NCBI GenBank assembly: GCA_017434855.1
Contig: JAFRUA010000030.1
Coordinates: 62,001-126,000 of the forward strand
Reading direction: 5' to 3'
DNA: 64,000 nt
From: Clostridia bacterium
GTDB lineage: Bacteria; Bacillota; Clostridia; Oscillospirales; Acutalibacteraceae
The position numbers were made by a program, and so were the translations under genes. Positions 39,763 to 48,661 of the stretch are shown in pieces; the first letter of the stretch is position 1; each line of letters begins with the position of its first letter. Below the pieces are notes generated by a model. The model saw only the letters and a list, made by a program, of their open reading frames with translations, did not search any database and was not told where the DNA came from.

Positions 39763-41940
39763 ATGAAGAAAACGAAGCGGATTTTGAGCGTCCTGCTGGC
39801 AGTGGTGATGCTGCTGGCAGTCGTGCCGGTGGGGAATGTCGGCATCACAGCGAGCGCATACAATGTGTCAAGCGCCGTTTCCTATGCAGACGGCCATTGG
39901 AATGATGGTGTAGGTCTCTGCGCGGAATTTGTTGCCAAATGTTTAAATGCAGGTGGTGTCTCGATTCCAAACAGCGCATCCTACTACAGCAATTCAAAAC
40001 AATCCTATCAAAACAACAGCGGCACATTGGGGGCATATACTAATCCGTATACCTGCTCTGCTGCACAGCTTCTTTGGTTTTCGGATCAGGGCTATCAGAT
40101 CATTACAAATCCATCTGATTCCGAATTCTCTCTCGGCGATGTTGCGTTTATGCCAAACAGCAACGGATCAAAAGATGGTCACGTAGGAATCATTACACAG
40201 ATTTCAAACGGCGCTCCGTATTATTCTGCGCATAATTATGCGCGGCATAACGCAAGACTTTATAACTGTACATATCTTGTTAAAATGAATGGATCGTCTA
40301 TCCCATCGGACTATATTAACCTCGGCGATGACTTTTGGGCGTATATAATCAAAAGTGATTCTTGGAAACACTTGGAAAGCACAGGGTCAAACGTTCAGTT
40401 GGCGGCGAATGGAAACGATTCAAACAATCCAAAGCAAATCTGGGAATTCATTCGCCAAACAGATGGTTCATATATCATTAAAAATGCTTATAATGATCGA
40501 TGCATTGATGCGGCCGGTTGGGGTACTTCAAACGGAACAAATGTCGGCGTTGTCGGCGCTAACGGTACGTCTGCACAAAAGTGGTACATACTTCAAAATG
40601 GAAGTGGATTTTATATTAGAACCGCGTACTGCGATTTGGTAATGGATGTTACAAGTGATTCAAATGAACCCGGCGCAAATATTGAATTATGGACAAAAAA
40701 TACCAGCAGTGCTCAAAAGTTTAATATTTACGGATTAGCGCAAGATGGTATTAATTATTCAAAACCGGGAAGACCAGCAGGTCCAACACTTTCAATTAAG
40801 ACACTTGGAACAGCTGAAACTACCACGGTATTACAGTGGACTTCATCTCCGTTGAAGAGTTCACGTTTTGACAAACGGTGTTATGATATTAGAATTTGGC
40901 AGGGCACTTCAACCGATGGAGCAAGCTATAAATCTCAATACGGTATGACAGGTACAACTTATGAAGTGAACCTTCCTGCGGGGACCTATATTGCAAAAGC
41001 TTACGCAATTAACAGCAAGTACTATGAATGGTGGAATGACGGAGCCGCAATTACATTCACTGTAAAAAACTGCACCCATTCTTGGAACAGCGGTACCGTG
41101 ACGACCGCTGCCACCTGCACGACGACGGGCGTCCGCACCTACACCTGCACGGTCTGCGGCGGCACGAAAACAGAAACCATTGCCGCCCTCGGCCACAGCT
41201 ACGGCGCATGGACCAAGCTCAACGACACCCAGCATCAGCGCGTCTGTTCCCGTGACAGCAGCCACGTTGAAAAAGCAAACCACACATGGAACAGCGGTGC
41301 CGTGACAAAAGCCGCAACCTGCAGCACAACCGGCACGAAGACCTACACTTGCTCGGTCTGCAACGGCACAAAGACCGAGACAATTGCGATCAACGCTAAC
41401 AACCACGTCAACACGACCAACGTCTCCGCAACAGCTTCAACCTGCACCGTCAAGGGCTACACTGCCGGCGTGTACTGCAACGACTGCAAGAAGTACATTT
41501 CGGGCCATCAGGAGCAGGCGCTCAACGCCAACAACCACGTTAACACGACCAACGTCGCGGCAACAGCGTCCACCTGCACCGTCAAGGGCTACACCGCAGG
41601 CGTCTACTGCAACGACTGTAAGAAATACATCAGCGGTCATCAGGAGCAGGCGCTTGCCGCGCACACGATCACGGTCATCAACAAGCGTGACGCAACCTAT
41701 GACGCGGAGGGCTACACCGGCGACGACTACTGCACCGTCTGCAAACAAACCATCCACACCGGCACGGCCATTCCGAAGCTGACGCGGCCGACCGACCCGA
41801 CGCCGACCGATCCGACGCCGAGCAACCCGCAGCCCAGCGGCGGCTGCAAATGGTGCGGCGGTAACCATGGCGGCGCGTTCGGCTGGCTGACGAAAATTTT
41901 CCACAATCTCTTCGCGGCGATTTTCGGCGCACGGTATTAA
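39763..41940 (+). CDS. Secreted amidase-like protein with ricin-type lectin and CxxC repeats
   Basis: 725 residues, AGGAGGT upstream of ATG 39763. Signal peptide KKTKRILSVLLAVVMLLAVV ending at ITASA. Residues ~33-190 are a putative Amidase_6-like cysteine domain (GLCAEFVAKCLNAGG with Cys53; GHVGII with His140; SAHN). Residues ~207-326 are a ricin B-type beta-trefoil with QIWEF, AQKWYI and AQKFNI (Q-x-W/F) repeats. Then come a fibronectin-III-like domain (~333-434), four or five CxxC repeats of 45-60 residues (HxW-C-YTCxVC type, ~437-673), a Pro/Thr linker and the tail CKWCGGNHGGAFGWL then TKIFHNLFAAIFGARY. A role in cell wall or glycan hydrolysis is inference. The first two thirds are AT-rich (19 G/C of 60 at 40681-40740), and the last third is GC-rich (43 of 60 at 41101-41160). 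Confidence 0.85.
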   Translation: MKKTKRILSVLLAVVMLLAVVPVGNVGITASAYNVSSAVSYADGHWNDGVGLCAEFVAKCLNAGGVSIPNSASYYSNSKQSYQNNSGTLGAYTNPYTCSAAQLLWFSDQGYQIITNPSDSEFSLGDVAFMPNSNGSKDGHVGIITQISNGAPYYSAHNYARHNARLYNCTYLVKMNGSSIPSDYINLGDDFWAYIIKSDSWKHLESTGSNVQLAANGNDSNNPKQIWEFIRQTDGSYIIKNAYNDRCIDAAGWGTSNGTNVGVVGANGTSAQKWYILQNGSGFYIRTAYCDLVMDVTSDSNEPGANIELWTKNTSSAQKFNIYGLAQDGINYSKPGRPAGPTLSIKTLGTAETTTVLQWTSSPLKSSRFDKRCYDIRIWQGTSTDGASYKSQYGMTGTTYEVNLPAGTYIAKAYAINSKYYEWWNDGAAITFTVKNCTHSWNSGTVTTAATCTTTGVRTYTCTVCGGTKTETIAALGHSYGAWTKLNDTQHQRVCSRDSSHVEKANHTWNSGAVTKAATCSTTGTKTYTCSVCNGTKTETIAINANNHVNTTNVSATASTCTVKGYTAGVYCNDCKKYISGHQEQALNANNHVNTTNVAATASTCTVKGYTAGVYCNDCKKYISGHQEQALAAHTITVINKRDATYDAEGYTGDDYCTVCKQTIHTGTAIPKLTRPTDPTPTDPTPSNPQPSGGCKWCGGNHGGAFGWLTKIFHNLFAAIFGARY

Positions 41941-41955
41941 TCGCAAACACGCACA

Positions 41956-41985
41956 AGGGCGGACCGATGTGTCCGCCCTCTTTTT
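41956..41985 (+). terminator. Intrinsic terminator after the amidase-lectin gene
   Basis: Stem AGGGCGGAC / GTCCGCCCT with a 6-base loop and TCTTTTT tail. Confidence 0.9.
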
Positions 41986-42016
41986 GCATAAATTTGCAGA
42001 AATCTTCCGATACCCC

Positions 42017-42045
42017 TTGACAATTATGCGGGAAACATGTATAAT
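42017..42045 (+). promoter_or_regulatory. Consensus promoter for argG
   Basis: TTGACA (42017-42022), 17-bp spacer, TATAAT (42040-42045): a full sigma-A consensus. No operator-like palindrome is obvious. Confidence 0.88.
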
Positions 42046-42088
42046 ATCGCCCGACATTACATTTTAGTGCAAAGACGGAGGGTCCATC

Positions 42089-43306
42089 ATGAATAAAGAA
42101 AACATCAAAAAAGTCGTGCTCGCATATTCCGGCGGTCTGGATACGTCCATCATCATCCCGTGGCTGAAAGAGAACTATAACAACTGCGAGGTCATCGCCG
42201 TCAGCGGCAACGTCGGTCAGGCCGACGAGCTGGAGGGCCTGGAAGAAAAGGCGCTCAAGACCGGCGCGTCCAAGCTCTATGTGCTGGACCTGACGGACGA
42301 ATATGTGGACGATTTCATCATCCCGACGCTGAAGGCCGGCGCGATCTATGAAGAGTATCTGCTGGGCACCAGCACGGCGCGGCCCTGCATCGCCAAGGGG
42401 CTGGTGGAGATCGCGAAAAAAGAGGGCGCCGACGCCATCTGCCACGGCTGCACCGGCAAGGGCAACGACCAGGTCCGCTTTGAGCTGGCCATCAAGCACT
42501 TTGCGCCGAACATGCCCATCATCGCCCCGTGGCGCGAGTGGACTATCAAGTCCCGCGACGAAGAGATCGACTATGCCGAAGCGCACAACATCCCGCTGAA
42601 AATCAGCCGCGAGACCAACTACTCCAAGGACAAGAACCTGTGGCACCTGTCGCATGAGGGCCTGGACCTTGAAAACCCGGGCAACGAGCCGACGTACGAA
42701 AAGCCGGGCTTTCTTGAGATGAGCGTGTCGCCGCTGCAGGCGCCCGACGTGCCGACCTATATCGAGCTGGACTTTGAACAGGGCGCGCCCGTCGCCCTCA
42801 ACGGCGAAGCAATGAGCGCGAAAAACATCATCCTCAAGCTGAACGAGATCGGCGGCGCCAACGGCATCGGCCTTTTGGACATCGTCGAAAACCGGCTGGT
42901 CGGCATGAAGAGCCGCGGCCTGTATGAGACCCCGGGCGGCACGATCCTTTACAAGGCGCACGCCGTGCTGGAAACGATCTGCCTGGACAAGATGACCATG
43001 CACGAAAAGCAAAAGCTCGCCATCACCTTTGCCGAGCTGGTCTACAACGGCCAGTGGTTCACCCCGCTGCGCGAGGCGCTGTCCGCCTTTGTGGACAAGA
43101 CGCAGGAAAAGGTCACCGGCAAGGTCCGCCTGAAGCTTTACAAGGGCAACATGATCAACGCCGGCGTCTGGAGCCCACACTCGCTGTACAGCGAAGACCT
43201 CGCATCCTTCGGCGAAAGCGACTATGACCAGACGGATTCCGCAGGCTTCATCAACTTGTTCGGTCTGCCGATCAAAGTCCAGGCGATTCTGGACGGACGG
43301 AAATAA
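42089..43306 (+). CDS. argG: Argininosuccinate synthase
   Basis: 405 residues, GGAGG 9 bases before ATG. The ATP pyrophosphatase loop [15 protein letters not shown] is at residues 12-26. Further family motifs are [46 protein letters not shown] and [19 protein letters not shown]. It joins citrulline and aspartate with ATP to make argininosuccinate, the penultimate step of arginine synthesis. argH is not adjacent. The gene stands alone with its own promoter and terminator, and is flanked by two secreted-protein genes whose homologous 3' ends face each other. Confidence 0.97.
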   Translation: MNKENIKKVVLAYSGGLDTSIIIPWLKENYNNCEVIAVSGNVGQADELEGLEEKALKTGASKLYVLDLTDEYVDDFIIPTLKAGAIYEEYLLGTSTARPCIAKGLVEIAKKEGADAICHGCTGKGNDQVRFELAIKHFAPNMPIIAPWREWTIKSRDEEIDYAEAHNIPLKISRETNYSKDKNLWHLSHEGLDLENPGNEPTYEKPGFLEMSVSPLQAPDVPTYIELDFEQGAPVALNGEAMSAKNIILKLNEIGGANGIGLLDIVENRLVGMKSRGLYETPGGTILYKAHAVLETICLDKMTMHEKQKLAITFAELVYNGQWFTPLREALSAFVDKTQEKVTGKVRLKLYKGNMINAGVWSPHSLYSEDLASFGESDYDQTDSAGFINLFGLPIKVQAILDGRK

Positions 43307-43316
43307 GTCAACAGTC

Positions 43317-43350
43317 AACAGCACCTCACGGAATGTGGGGTGCTGTTTTT
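43317..43350 (+). terminator. Intrinsic terminator after argG
   Basis: Stem AACAGCACC / GGTGCTGTT extended by CAC/GTG, followed by TTTTT. Confidence 0.88.
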
Positions 43351-43356
43351 GTACAG

Positions 43357-43386
43357 AAAAAACCTCCCCCGGTTTATCGGGAGAGG
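43357..43386 (-). terminator. Intrinsic terminator of the minus-strand multi-Ig secreted gene
   Basis: Minus strand stem CCTCTCCC / GGGGGAGG (one G-T pair), 8-base loop, then TTTTTT. It lies 25 bases after the stop codon. Confidence 0.8.
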
Positions 43387-43411
43387 GGGACCGCTTGCGG
43401 TGGAGCGGGCA

Positions 43412-45541
43412 TCAATACCGTGCGCCGAAGATCGCCGCAAACAGGTTGTGGAACAGCTTTACCAGCCAGCCGAACGCGCCGCCGTGATCTTTGCCGCACC
43501 ATTTGCACCCGCCGCTGGGCTGCGGCTGCGGGTCGGTGGGCTTTTCCAGCTTCGGGATCACCGTGCCCGATTTGATCGTCTGCTGACAGGTGGTGCAGTA
43601 CTGGTCGCCGGTGTAACCTTCCGCATCATAGGTCGCATCACGCTGATTGATGACGGTCAGGGTGTGGGCGGCAAGGGGCTGTTCCGCATGGCCGCTGATG
43701 TACTTCTTGCAGTCGTTGCAATACACGCCTGCAGTGTAACCCTTGACCGTGCAGGTGGAAGCGGTCGCGGTGACGTTCGTTGTGTTGACGTGGTTGGATG
43801 CGTTGACGGGGATGGTCTCGGTGTAGCTGTCTCCGCAGGAACAGGTGAAGGTCATGGTTCCAATCGAGGCACAAGTGGCGGCAACGGTAATAGCTGATGA
43901 GTATGTGTGAATATGCACGTTCTCAACAGAAAACGTGCAAATATCACTTTGGAAATCTTCTGAATCATAGTGTGCAATTATATAACACGAATAGTTTCCG
44001 ACATAGGCCGGGGCAGAATCAAACTTTCGGTTATAGGTACTTGTGGGAGAGAATTGGCCTTCAAAGAACAAATTTCCATCTTTATAAATATAGAAATCAA
44101 CACATTTCGCATTGTTAGCGCTAAATGTAAACGTAGCAGTTTCACCAATTTTATATGTATGTTTATTTGCTTTAACGATTGGGCTAACGACATCAAAATC
44201 GTTCCAAGCGCTGGTTTCATCTCCGGTTGAATAGTGTGCGACTATACAATATGAATAGTGACCAGAAGTATACATGACGCGGGAGTAAGTATCTGTTGTT
44301 GAAAACTGACCCTCGAAGTATTTGCTTCCGTCTTTGTAAATATAAAGAATCACACTGTTTGCAAACGGCGCAGAAAAATGCCACGTAGCAGTTTCACCTG
44401 TGCAATATGTTGCTTGTCCGGTTGATGTATATCCCTGAAGTAAACTTACATTACACTCATCCCACGTACTGCTGATGTCTCTGTCGGGATAATGTGCAGT
44501 AATATAATACGCATAATATCCCTCATCCGTCATTTTTCTTGAATACGTTTCTGCTGGTGCAAACCACCCATCAAAATATAAGTTGCCACCTTTATAAATG
44601 TAAAGATGAACACCACTTGCACCATCAGCGTTGAAAGACCATGTGGCAGTCTCGCCGGGTGAATAATGCTTTTTGGTTGCTGTTACCGTTATAGTCGAAG
44701 GATCATAAACATGAATATAAACCCAGTTACCCGTTGTGTCTCCAACATCATTTATTGCGACAACTGTGATGCCGTAGGTTCCGGGTTGACTGAAACTGAT
44801 GGTTTTGCTCAGCGAATCCGACCGTTCATTGATTGTATGCTCTGTGCTTGACCAGCAGGAAATCCAATAATAAGCCGCACGATCAGCAGCAGTCCAAGAT
44901 AATGTTGTTTCTTCACCTACAACTAAATTTGTGTAACCAACAGACACGACCGGCGCAGACGGTGCTTCGGTGTAGGTCGGTGCGGAGTCAACCGTGTCCT
45001 GATATTGAGCGATGTAACCGTATGTTGCCGTTTCATTGCTTGAATCATATAAAGCAAGTTTCAGAGCTGTATCCATTGCGGATTTAGACATGGTTTGATT
45101 CCACATGATTGTGCTGTTTCCATCTGAATTGCAATCTGTATAAGTCAATGTACTGGATGAAACATCAGTGATAAAAATGGTATGGTTCCAATTTCGTCCA
45201 GCGCGACGGAAACGAATCACATCTCCGGGACGAATACTGTCGGCATAAGAATACGTTGAAGTGGCTTTGATTTGCGACCAACCGGTTCCACGGCCGTTTG
45301 CAAAATCATAGCCCCAAACATACTCGGAAATCCAACGTGCATATCCATGGCAGGTAGAACCTTTCGGCCACGATGTTCTCTGGCTTCCCTGCGGATACAT
45401 TGCCCGAACTTCATCCAGTTTTGCATCAAACGCACTGCGGCTGATCGCACTCGCCGTTATGCCGACATTCATCACCGGCAAAACGCAAACCAGCATCACC
45501 ACAGCCACCAGTACCGCGAAAAGTCGTTTTGTTTGTTTCAT
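43412..45541 (-). CDS. Secreted papain-fold-like protein with Ig-like repeats and CxxC tail
   Basis: 709 residues. ATG at 45541 is fixed by AAAGGAG 8 bases upstream. Signal peptide KQTKRLFAVLVAVVMLVCVL ending at ITASA. Residues ~35-180 look like a CHAP/NlpC-type cysteine hydrolase: GSTCHGYARW (Cys64), WNHTIFITDV (His120), TDCNSDG (Asp136/Asn138). Then one Ig/Fn3-like domain (~190-280) and three ~87-residue tandem repeats (~281-545) with the pattern 'GETATWxFxA...LYIYKxGxxYFxGxFxxxxTYSR...YxAHY'. These are followed by two CxxC repeats and the tail CKWCGKDHGGAFGWL then VKLFHNLFAAIFGARY. The last ~170 residues are nearly the same as in the protein at 39763-41940, but the rest is unrelated and AT-rich. 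Activity is inferred from motif spacing only. Confidence 0.82.
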   Translation of the reverse strand: MKQTKRLFAVLVAVVMLVCVLPVMNVGITASAISRSAFDAKLDEVRAMYPQGSQRTSWPKGSTCHGYARWISEYVWGYDFANGRGTGWSQIKATSTYSYADSIRPGDVIRFRRAGRNWNHTIFITDVSSSTLTYTDCNSDGNSTIMWNQTMSKSAMDTALKLALYDSSNETATYGYIAQYQDTVDSAPTYTEAPSAPVVSVGYTNLVVGEETTLSWTAADRAAYYWISCWSSTEHTINERSDSLSKTISFSQPGTYGITVVAINDVGDTTGNWVYIHVYDPSTITVTATKKHYSPGETATWSFNADGASGVHLYIYKGGNLYFDGWFAPAETYSRKMTDEGYYAYYITAHYPDRDISSTWDECNVSLLQGYTSTGQATYCTGETATWHFSAPFANSVILYIYKDGSKYFEGQFSTTDTYSRVMYTSGHYSYCIVAHYSTGDETSAWNDFDVVSPIVKANKHTYKIGETATFTFSANNAKCVDFYIYKDGNLFFEGQFSPTSTYNRKFDSAPAYVGNYSCYIIAHYDSEDFQSDICTFSVENVHIHTYSSAITVAATCASIGTMTFTCSCGDSYTETIPVNASNHVNTTNVTATASTCTVKGYTAGVYCNDCKKYISGHAEQPLAAHTLTVINQRDATYDAEGYTGDQYCTTCQQTIKSGTVIPKLEKPTDPQPQPSGGCKWCGKDHGGAFGWLVKLFHNLFAAIFGARY

Positions 45542-45563
45542 GTTGTTGTCTCCTTTCTTGTTT

Positions 45564-45741
45564 GAAAAAATAAAAAATGCGCCCAAAACGGACGCATAAA
45601 AAATGCCGTCCATTTTGTCGCCAAACAAAACGCTTTTTATTCATCTGTAAAGAGAACAAGAAGAACAGGACGCACTTTTTTTGAAGTGAGTCTTCTTGTT
45701 CTAAAACATATACAGCGGTCATTGATCGCGTTTTGTTTGGC
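45564..45741 (-). promoter_or_regulatory. Leader RNA with nested stems and terminator/antiterminator pair
   Basis: The predicted transcript starts near 45741. Its 5' end GCCAAACAAAACGC (45741-45728) pairs perfectly with GCGTTTTGTTTGGC (45633-45620), enclosing a second perfect 12-bp stem (AGAACAAGAAGA, 45702-45691, with 45664-45653). Next, AAAATGGACG (45616-45607) can pair with CGTCCGTTTT (45594-45585). That excludes the terminator stem ATGCGTCC / GGGCGCAT (45597-45590 with 45584-45577), which is followed by TTTTTTATTTTTT. The start codon is only 23 bases beyond the T run, so no promoter fits between them. This is the layout of a transcription attenuator. I recognise no known riboswitch class. 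Confidence 0.68.
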
Positions 45742-45747
45742 ATCTAC

Positions 45748-45776
45748 ATCATAACACACCCTTCAAAAAATTGCAA
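45748..45776 (-). promoter_or_regulatory. Promoter for the leader and the multi-Ig secreted gene
   Basis: Minus strand -35 TTGCAA (45776-45771), 17-bp spacer, -10 TATGAT (45753-45748). The predicted start is at the first bases of the closing stem of the leader. Confidence 0.72.
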
Positions 45777-45815
45777 GCAAAACTTTCCCTTACCGCATCA
45801 GGCTAACCGCTAAAA

Positions 45816-45842
45816 CAAAAACCGCCCGCAGGCGGTTTTTGT
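45816..45842. terminator. Bidirectional-looking terminator downstream of upp
   Basis: AAAAACCGCC / GGCGGTTTTT stem with a 4-base loop. The A and T tracts make it functional on either strand. It ends upp on the minus strand. Confidence 0.85.
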
Positions 45843-45852
45843 TGACGTGTGC

Positions 45853-46482
45853 TTATTTCGTGCCGAAGATGCGGTCGCCCGCGTCGCCCAGGCCGGGCAC
45901 GATATAACCCTTTTCGTTCAGGTGATCGTCCAGTGCGGCGCAGAACACCGGCACGTCCGGGTGCGCCTTGGAAAACGCCTCGATGCCCTCCGGCGCGGCG
46001 ATCAGGCACATGAAGCGGATGGACCGCGGGCCGCGCGCCTTGATCTGCTTCACCGCGTCGATGGCGGAACCGCCGGTCGCAAGCATCGGGTCCACCACAA
46101 TGACGTCGCGCTTGTCGATGTCCTTCGGCAGCTTGCAGAAATATTCCACCGGCTGCAGGGTTTTTTCGTCGCGATACAGGCCGATGTGGCCGATGCGGGC
46201 AGAGGGGATCATGCGGCTGACGCCGTCCACCATGCCCAGACCGGCGCGCAGGATCGGCACAATGGCCAGCTTTTTGCCGGCCAGATGCTTGACCGTGGTT
46301 TTGCAGATCGGCGTTTCGATCTCCACATCCTCCAGCGGCAGGTCGCGCGTCGCTTCATAGCACATGAGCATCGCGATCTCGGACACCAGCTCGCGAAAAT
46401 CCTTGGAACTGGTGTTTTTGTCACGCAGGATCGACAGCTTGTGCTGGATCAGCGGGTGGTCATAAATCGTTACGTTCTTCAT
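45853..46482 (-). CDS. upp: Uracil phosphoribosyltransferase
   Basis: 209 residues from ATG 46482; a TTG three codons upstream is less likely, and 209 matches the usual Upp length. Family motifs: [26 protein letters not shown] at the start, [12 protein letters not shown], [21 protein letters not shown], PRPP loop [10 protein letters not shown], and the C-terminal [13 protein letters not shown]. It makes UMP from uracil and PRPP for pyrimidine salvage. Single gene, own promoter and terminator. Confidence 0.97.
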   Translation of the reverse strand: MKNVTIYDHPLIQHKLSILRDKNTSSKDFRELVSEIAMLMCYEATRDLPLEDVEIETPICKTTVKHLAGKKLAIVPILRAGLGMVDGVSRMIPSARIGHIGLYRDEKTLQPVEYFCKLPKDIDKRDVIVVDPMLATGGSAIDAVKQIKARGPRSIRFMCLIAAPEGIEAFSKAHPDVPVFCAALDDHLNEKGYIVPGLGDAGDRIFGTK

Positions 46483-46514
46483 ATTCTCCAATCCTTTCTT
46501 CGCCTGTTTTTTAT

Positions 46515-46543
46515 ATTATACACCATGCGCCCGGGGCTGGCAA
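46515..46543 (-). promoter_or_regulatory. Promoter for upp
   Basis: Minus strand -35 TTGCCA (46543-46538), 17-bp spacer, -10 TATAAT (46520-46515). Confidence 0.75.
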
Positions 46544-46702
46544 GACGTTGCGGCAATTTTGTTGATTTTTTTGGTACCGGCAAGCGCGAGGCGACCGCGG
46601 GGTGTGTGCTTCGCGGGTACGGTTCGGCGCCGGCGGCAAAGGTCGGTTTGCTTTGCGGGCCGCGCGCCCCGGACCGGCAAGGCGTTCGGGATCGGCGGTT
46701 TT

Positions 46703-47425
46703 TCAGTTTGCAACATACATCTGTCGGAACGGATTCTCGTGGTTGGGCGTCACCACGGTAAACGGCACCCCCAGGATCTCTGCCGTGTCCAGTGAAAAGA
46801 GCGCGCAGAATGTGTTCACCAGCGGTTCAATCTCCGCAAGGTCTTGTGCTGCGGCGGGCATGACGTTCACCTGCGGCGGAAAGCGGACGCCGCGAAGGCT
46901 GCCGCGCAAAAACACCTTGCCGCCGTGCAGCCCCGTGCAGGGAAAGTTGCCGACAATGGGCTTGCCGTCGGTGTGCAGGCCCAGCACAACGATGCGGCCG
47001 CCGGCCTGATATTCGCCCAGAAAGCTGCCCGACCGTCCGCCGATCACCAGCGCCGGCACCTTGTCGCGATAGGCCTTCATGTGGATGCCCGCGCGGTAGC
47101 CGGCGTTTTGCCGCACAAAGATTTCACCCCCGCGCATCGCATAGCCGACGGCGTCGCCGACGCTGCCGCAGATCACGATCCGCCCGGCGTTCATGGTGTC
47201 GCCCACCGCGTCCTGCGCGTTGCCGTTCACGGTGATTTGGGCGCCGTTCAGATAGGCGCCGAGCGCGTTGCCCGGCACGCCGCTGATCGAAAGCGTTGTG
47301 TCAGCCATGCCGGCGGCCAGAAAGCGCTGCCCGCAGCAGTTCTCCATGGCGCAGTTCGTTTCCGCTTGCCGCAGCTTTTCGTTCAGCGCCTTGAAATCCA
47401 GCCCGTACGCATTGATTCTTTCCAT
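46703..47425 (-). CDS. Glutamate synthase GXGXG-domain subunit (split GOGAT)
   Basis: 240 residues, GGAGGTG upstream, starting right after the stop of the preceding gene. It has the beta-helix Gly repeats of the GltB C-terminal domain: SISGVPGNALGAYLNGAQIT, GNAQDAVGDTMNAGRIVICG, GDAVGYAMRGGEIFV, GYRAGIHMK and GSFLGEYQAGGRIVVLG. In full-length GltB this domain is structural and supports the ammonia tunnel; in archaeal-type split enzymes it is a separate chain. It is the last gene of the five-gene glt operon (51708 to 46703). Confidence 0.9.
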   Translation of the reverse strand: MERINAYGLDFKALNEKLRQAETNCAMENCCGQRFLAAGMADTTLSISGVPGNALGAYLNGAQITVNGNAQDAVGDTMNAGRIVICGSVGDAVGYAMRGGEIFVRQNAGYRAGIHMKAYRDKVPALVIGGRSGSFLGEYQAGGRIVVLGLHTDGKPIVGNFPCTGLHGGKVFLRGSLRGVRFPPQVNVMPAAAQDLAEIEPLVNTFCALFSLDTAEILGVPFTVVTPNHENPFRQMYVAN

Positions 47426-48661
47426 TCAGACCGCACCTCCAAACTTGTGCCTGCGTTCGTTCGCAGCGAACGCCGTGGTGGTCGGGGTTCGCTTGAGCCG
47501 CTCAAAATCAAGGGAATCCAGCGGCGTTTGTTCCCGGATCAGGGAGGTATAGATGCCCGCCCGGGTCGTGTCGCCGATCAGCATGAAGCCAGTCAGGCGG
47601 TTGTCTTTGAGATACAGCCGCTTCAGGTGCTGCGCGTCGGTTTCTTCATAGACTTCGCCGCCGCAGTCGCTGCCGGCGCTGAGCGCGTGCAGACCGAAAA
47701 AGCCGATCGCGTTCATCGGGATCGCGTTGTCAAACACGGCGTTGCCGCCTGCCATGTTGACGCCGGCGCACCGGCCCTGCAGCGCGTCGTTCGGCAAAAT
47801 CGCCAGCACGCGGGGCTGCCCGATGGAAGCGTCCGTGCCCTGCGTGCAGTCGCCTGCGGCATAGACGTCCGGCAGCGAGGTGCGCATACGCTCGTCCACC
47901 AGAATGCCGCGCTGTGCTTCGCCGCCGCAATCCCGGATCAGCGCCGTGTTGGCGCGCACGCCGACGGCGAGCACCAGCAGATCAAAGTCCACCGTTTTGC
48001 CGCTTTTCATGAAGGCGGTGTTTTTTTCATAGCGCACGGCGGTGTCTGAAAGAAGAAAGCGGATGCCGTGCCGTTCCAGTTGGGTCTGCATCCTTGCGGC
48101 GCAGTCGTGGTCCAGAATGCTGGACAGCACCCGGTCCGCAAGGTCGCAGACGGTGATCTCCTTCACCAGCGGGTGCAGCCCTTCGGCGCATTTCAGCCCG
48201 ATCAGGCCGGCGCCGACGATCAGCACGCGGCTTTCTTTGGTCGCTGCCTGTTTCAGCGAAATTGCGTCGTCAAGCGTCAGGAATGTAAATTGCCGCTCCA
48301 CGCTGTCCAGCCCTTCGGTCGGCGGCACAAAGGGCGCGGCCCCTGTTGCCACACAGAGCGCGGTATAGGGCAGCACGCTGCCGTCGTTCAATCGCACCTC
48401 TTTTTTATTGGGATCGATCGCTGCGGCGCTTTTTCCGTAAAGCACCGTGCAGCCGTTGTTCTGATAAAAGTCCGCCGGCCGGTAGTTCATGCGTTCCGGC
48501 GCCGTCTTCCCCTCCAGATAATAGGAGATCAGCGGCCGGCAATAGACCGGGTGCTTTTCTGCCGAGACCACGGTGACGGGTGTCTCTTTATCCGCGCTTC
48601 GGATCCCCTCGATGCAGTGCGCGGCGGCAACGCCGTTGCCGATGATCACATACTGTTTCAT
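47426..48661 (-). CDS. NAD(P)H/FAD-dependent oxidoreductase of the GOGAT operon
   Basis: 411 residues. Two Rossmann folds: VIIGNGVAAAHCIEGI at the N-terminus (FAD) and LIVGAGLIGLKCAEGL (about residue 145, NAD(P)H), then the FAD motif VYAAGDC (about 265). This is the pyridine nucleotide-disulfide oxidoreductase class without redox-active cysteines, like NADH-rubredoxin or nitrite reductase FAD subunits. Its start overlaps the ferredoxin stop (ATGA). By position it should pass electrons from NAD(P)H through the ferredoxin to the FMN subunit, replacing GltD. That role is inference. Confidence 0.88.
   Translation of the reverse strand: MKQYVIIGNGVAAAHCIEGIRSADKETPVTVVSAEKHPVYCRPLISYYLEGKTAPERMNYRPADFYQNNGCTVLYGKSAAAIDPNKKEVRLNDGSVLPYTALCVATGAAPFVPPTEGLDSVERQFTFLTLDDAISLKQAATKESRVLIVGAGLIGLKCAEGLHPLVKEITVCDLADRVLSSILDHDCAARMQTQLERHGIRFLLSDTAVRYEKNTAFMKSGKTVDFDLLVLAVGVRANTALIRDCGGEAQRGILVDERMRTSLPDVYAAGDCTQGTDASIGQPRVLAILPNDALQGRCAGVNMAGGNAVFDNAIPMNAIGFFGLHALSAGSDCGGEVYEETDAQHLKRLYLKDNRLTGFMLIGDTTRAGIYTSLIREQTPLDSLDFERLKRTPTTTAFAANERRHKFGGAV

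Noticed and set aside
46516-46716. 66-codon minus-strand frame between upp and the GXGXG gene
   Set aside because: GC-rich spacer with no ribosome binding site, overlapping the upp promoter. Nothing else convincing in 46544-46702.
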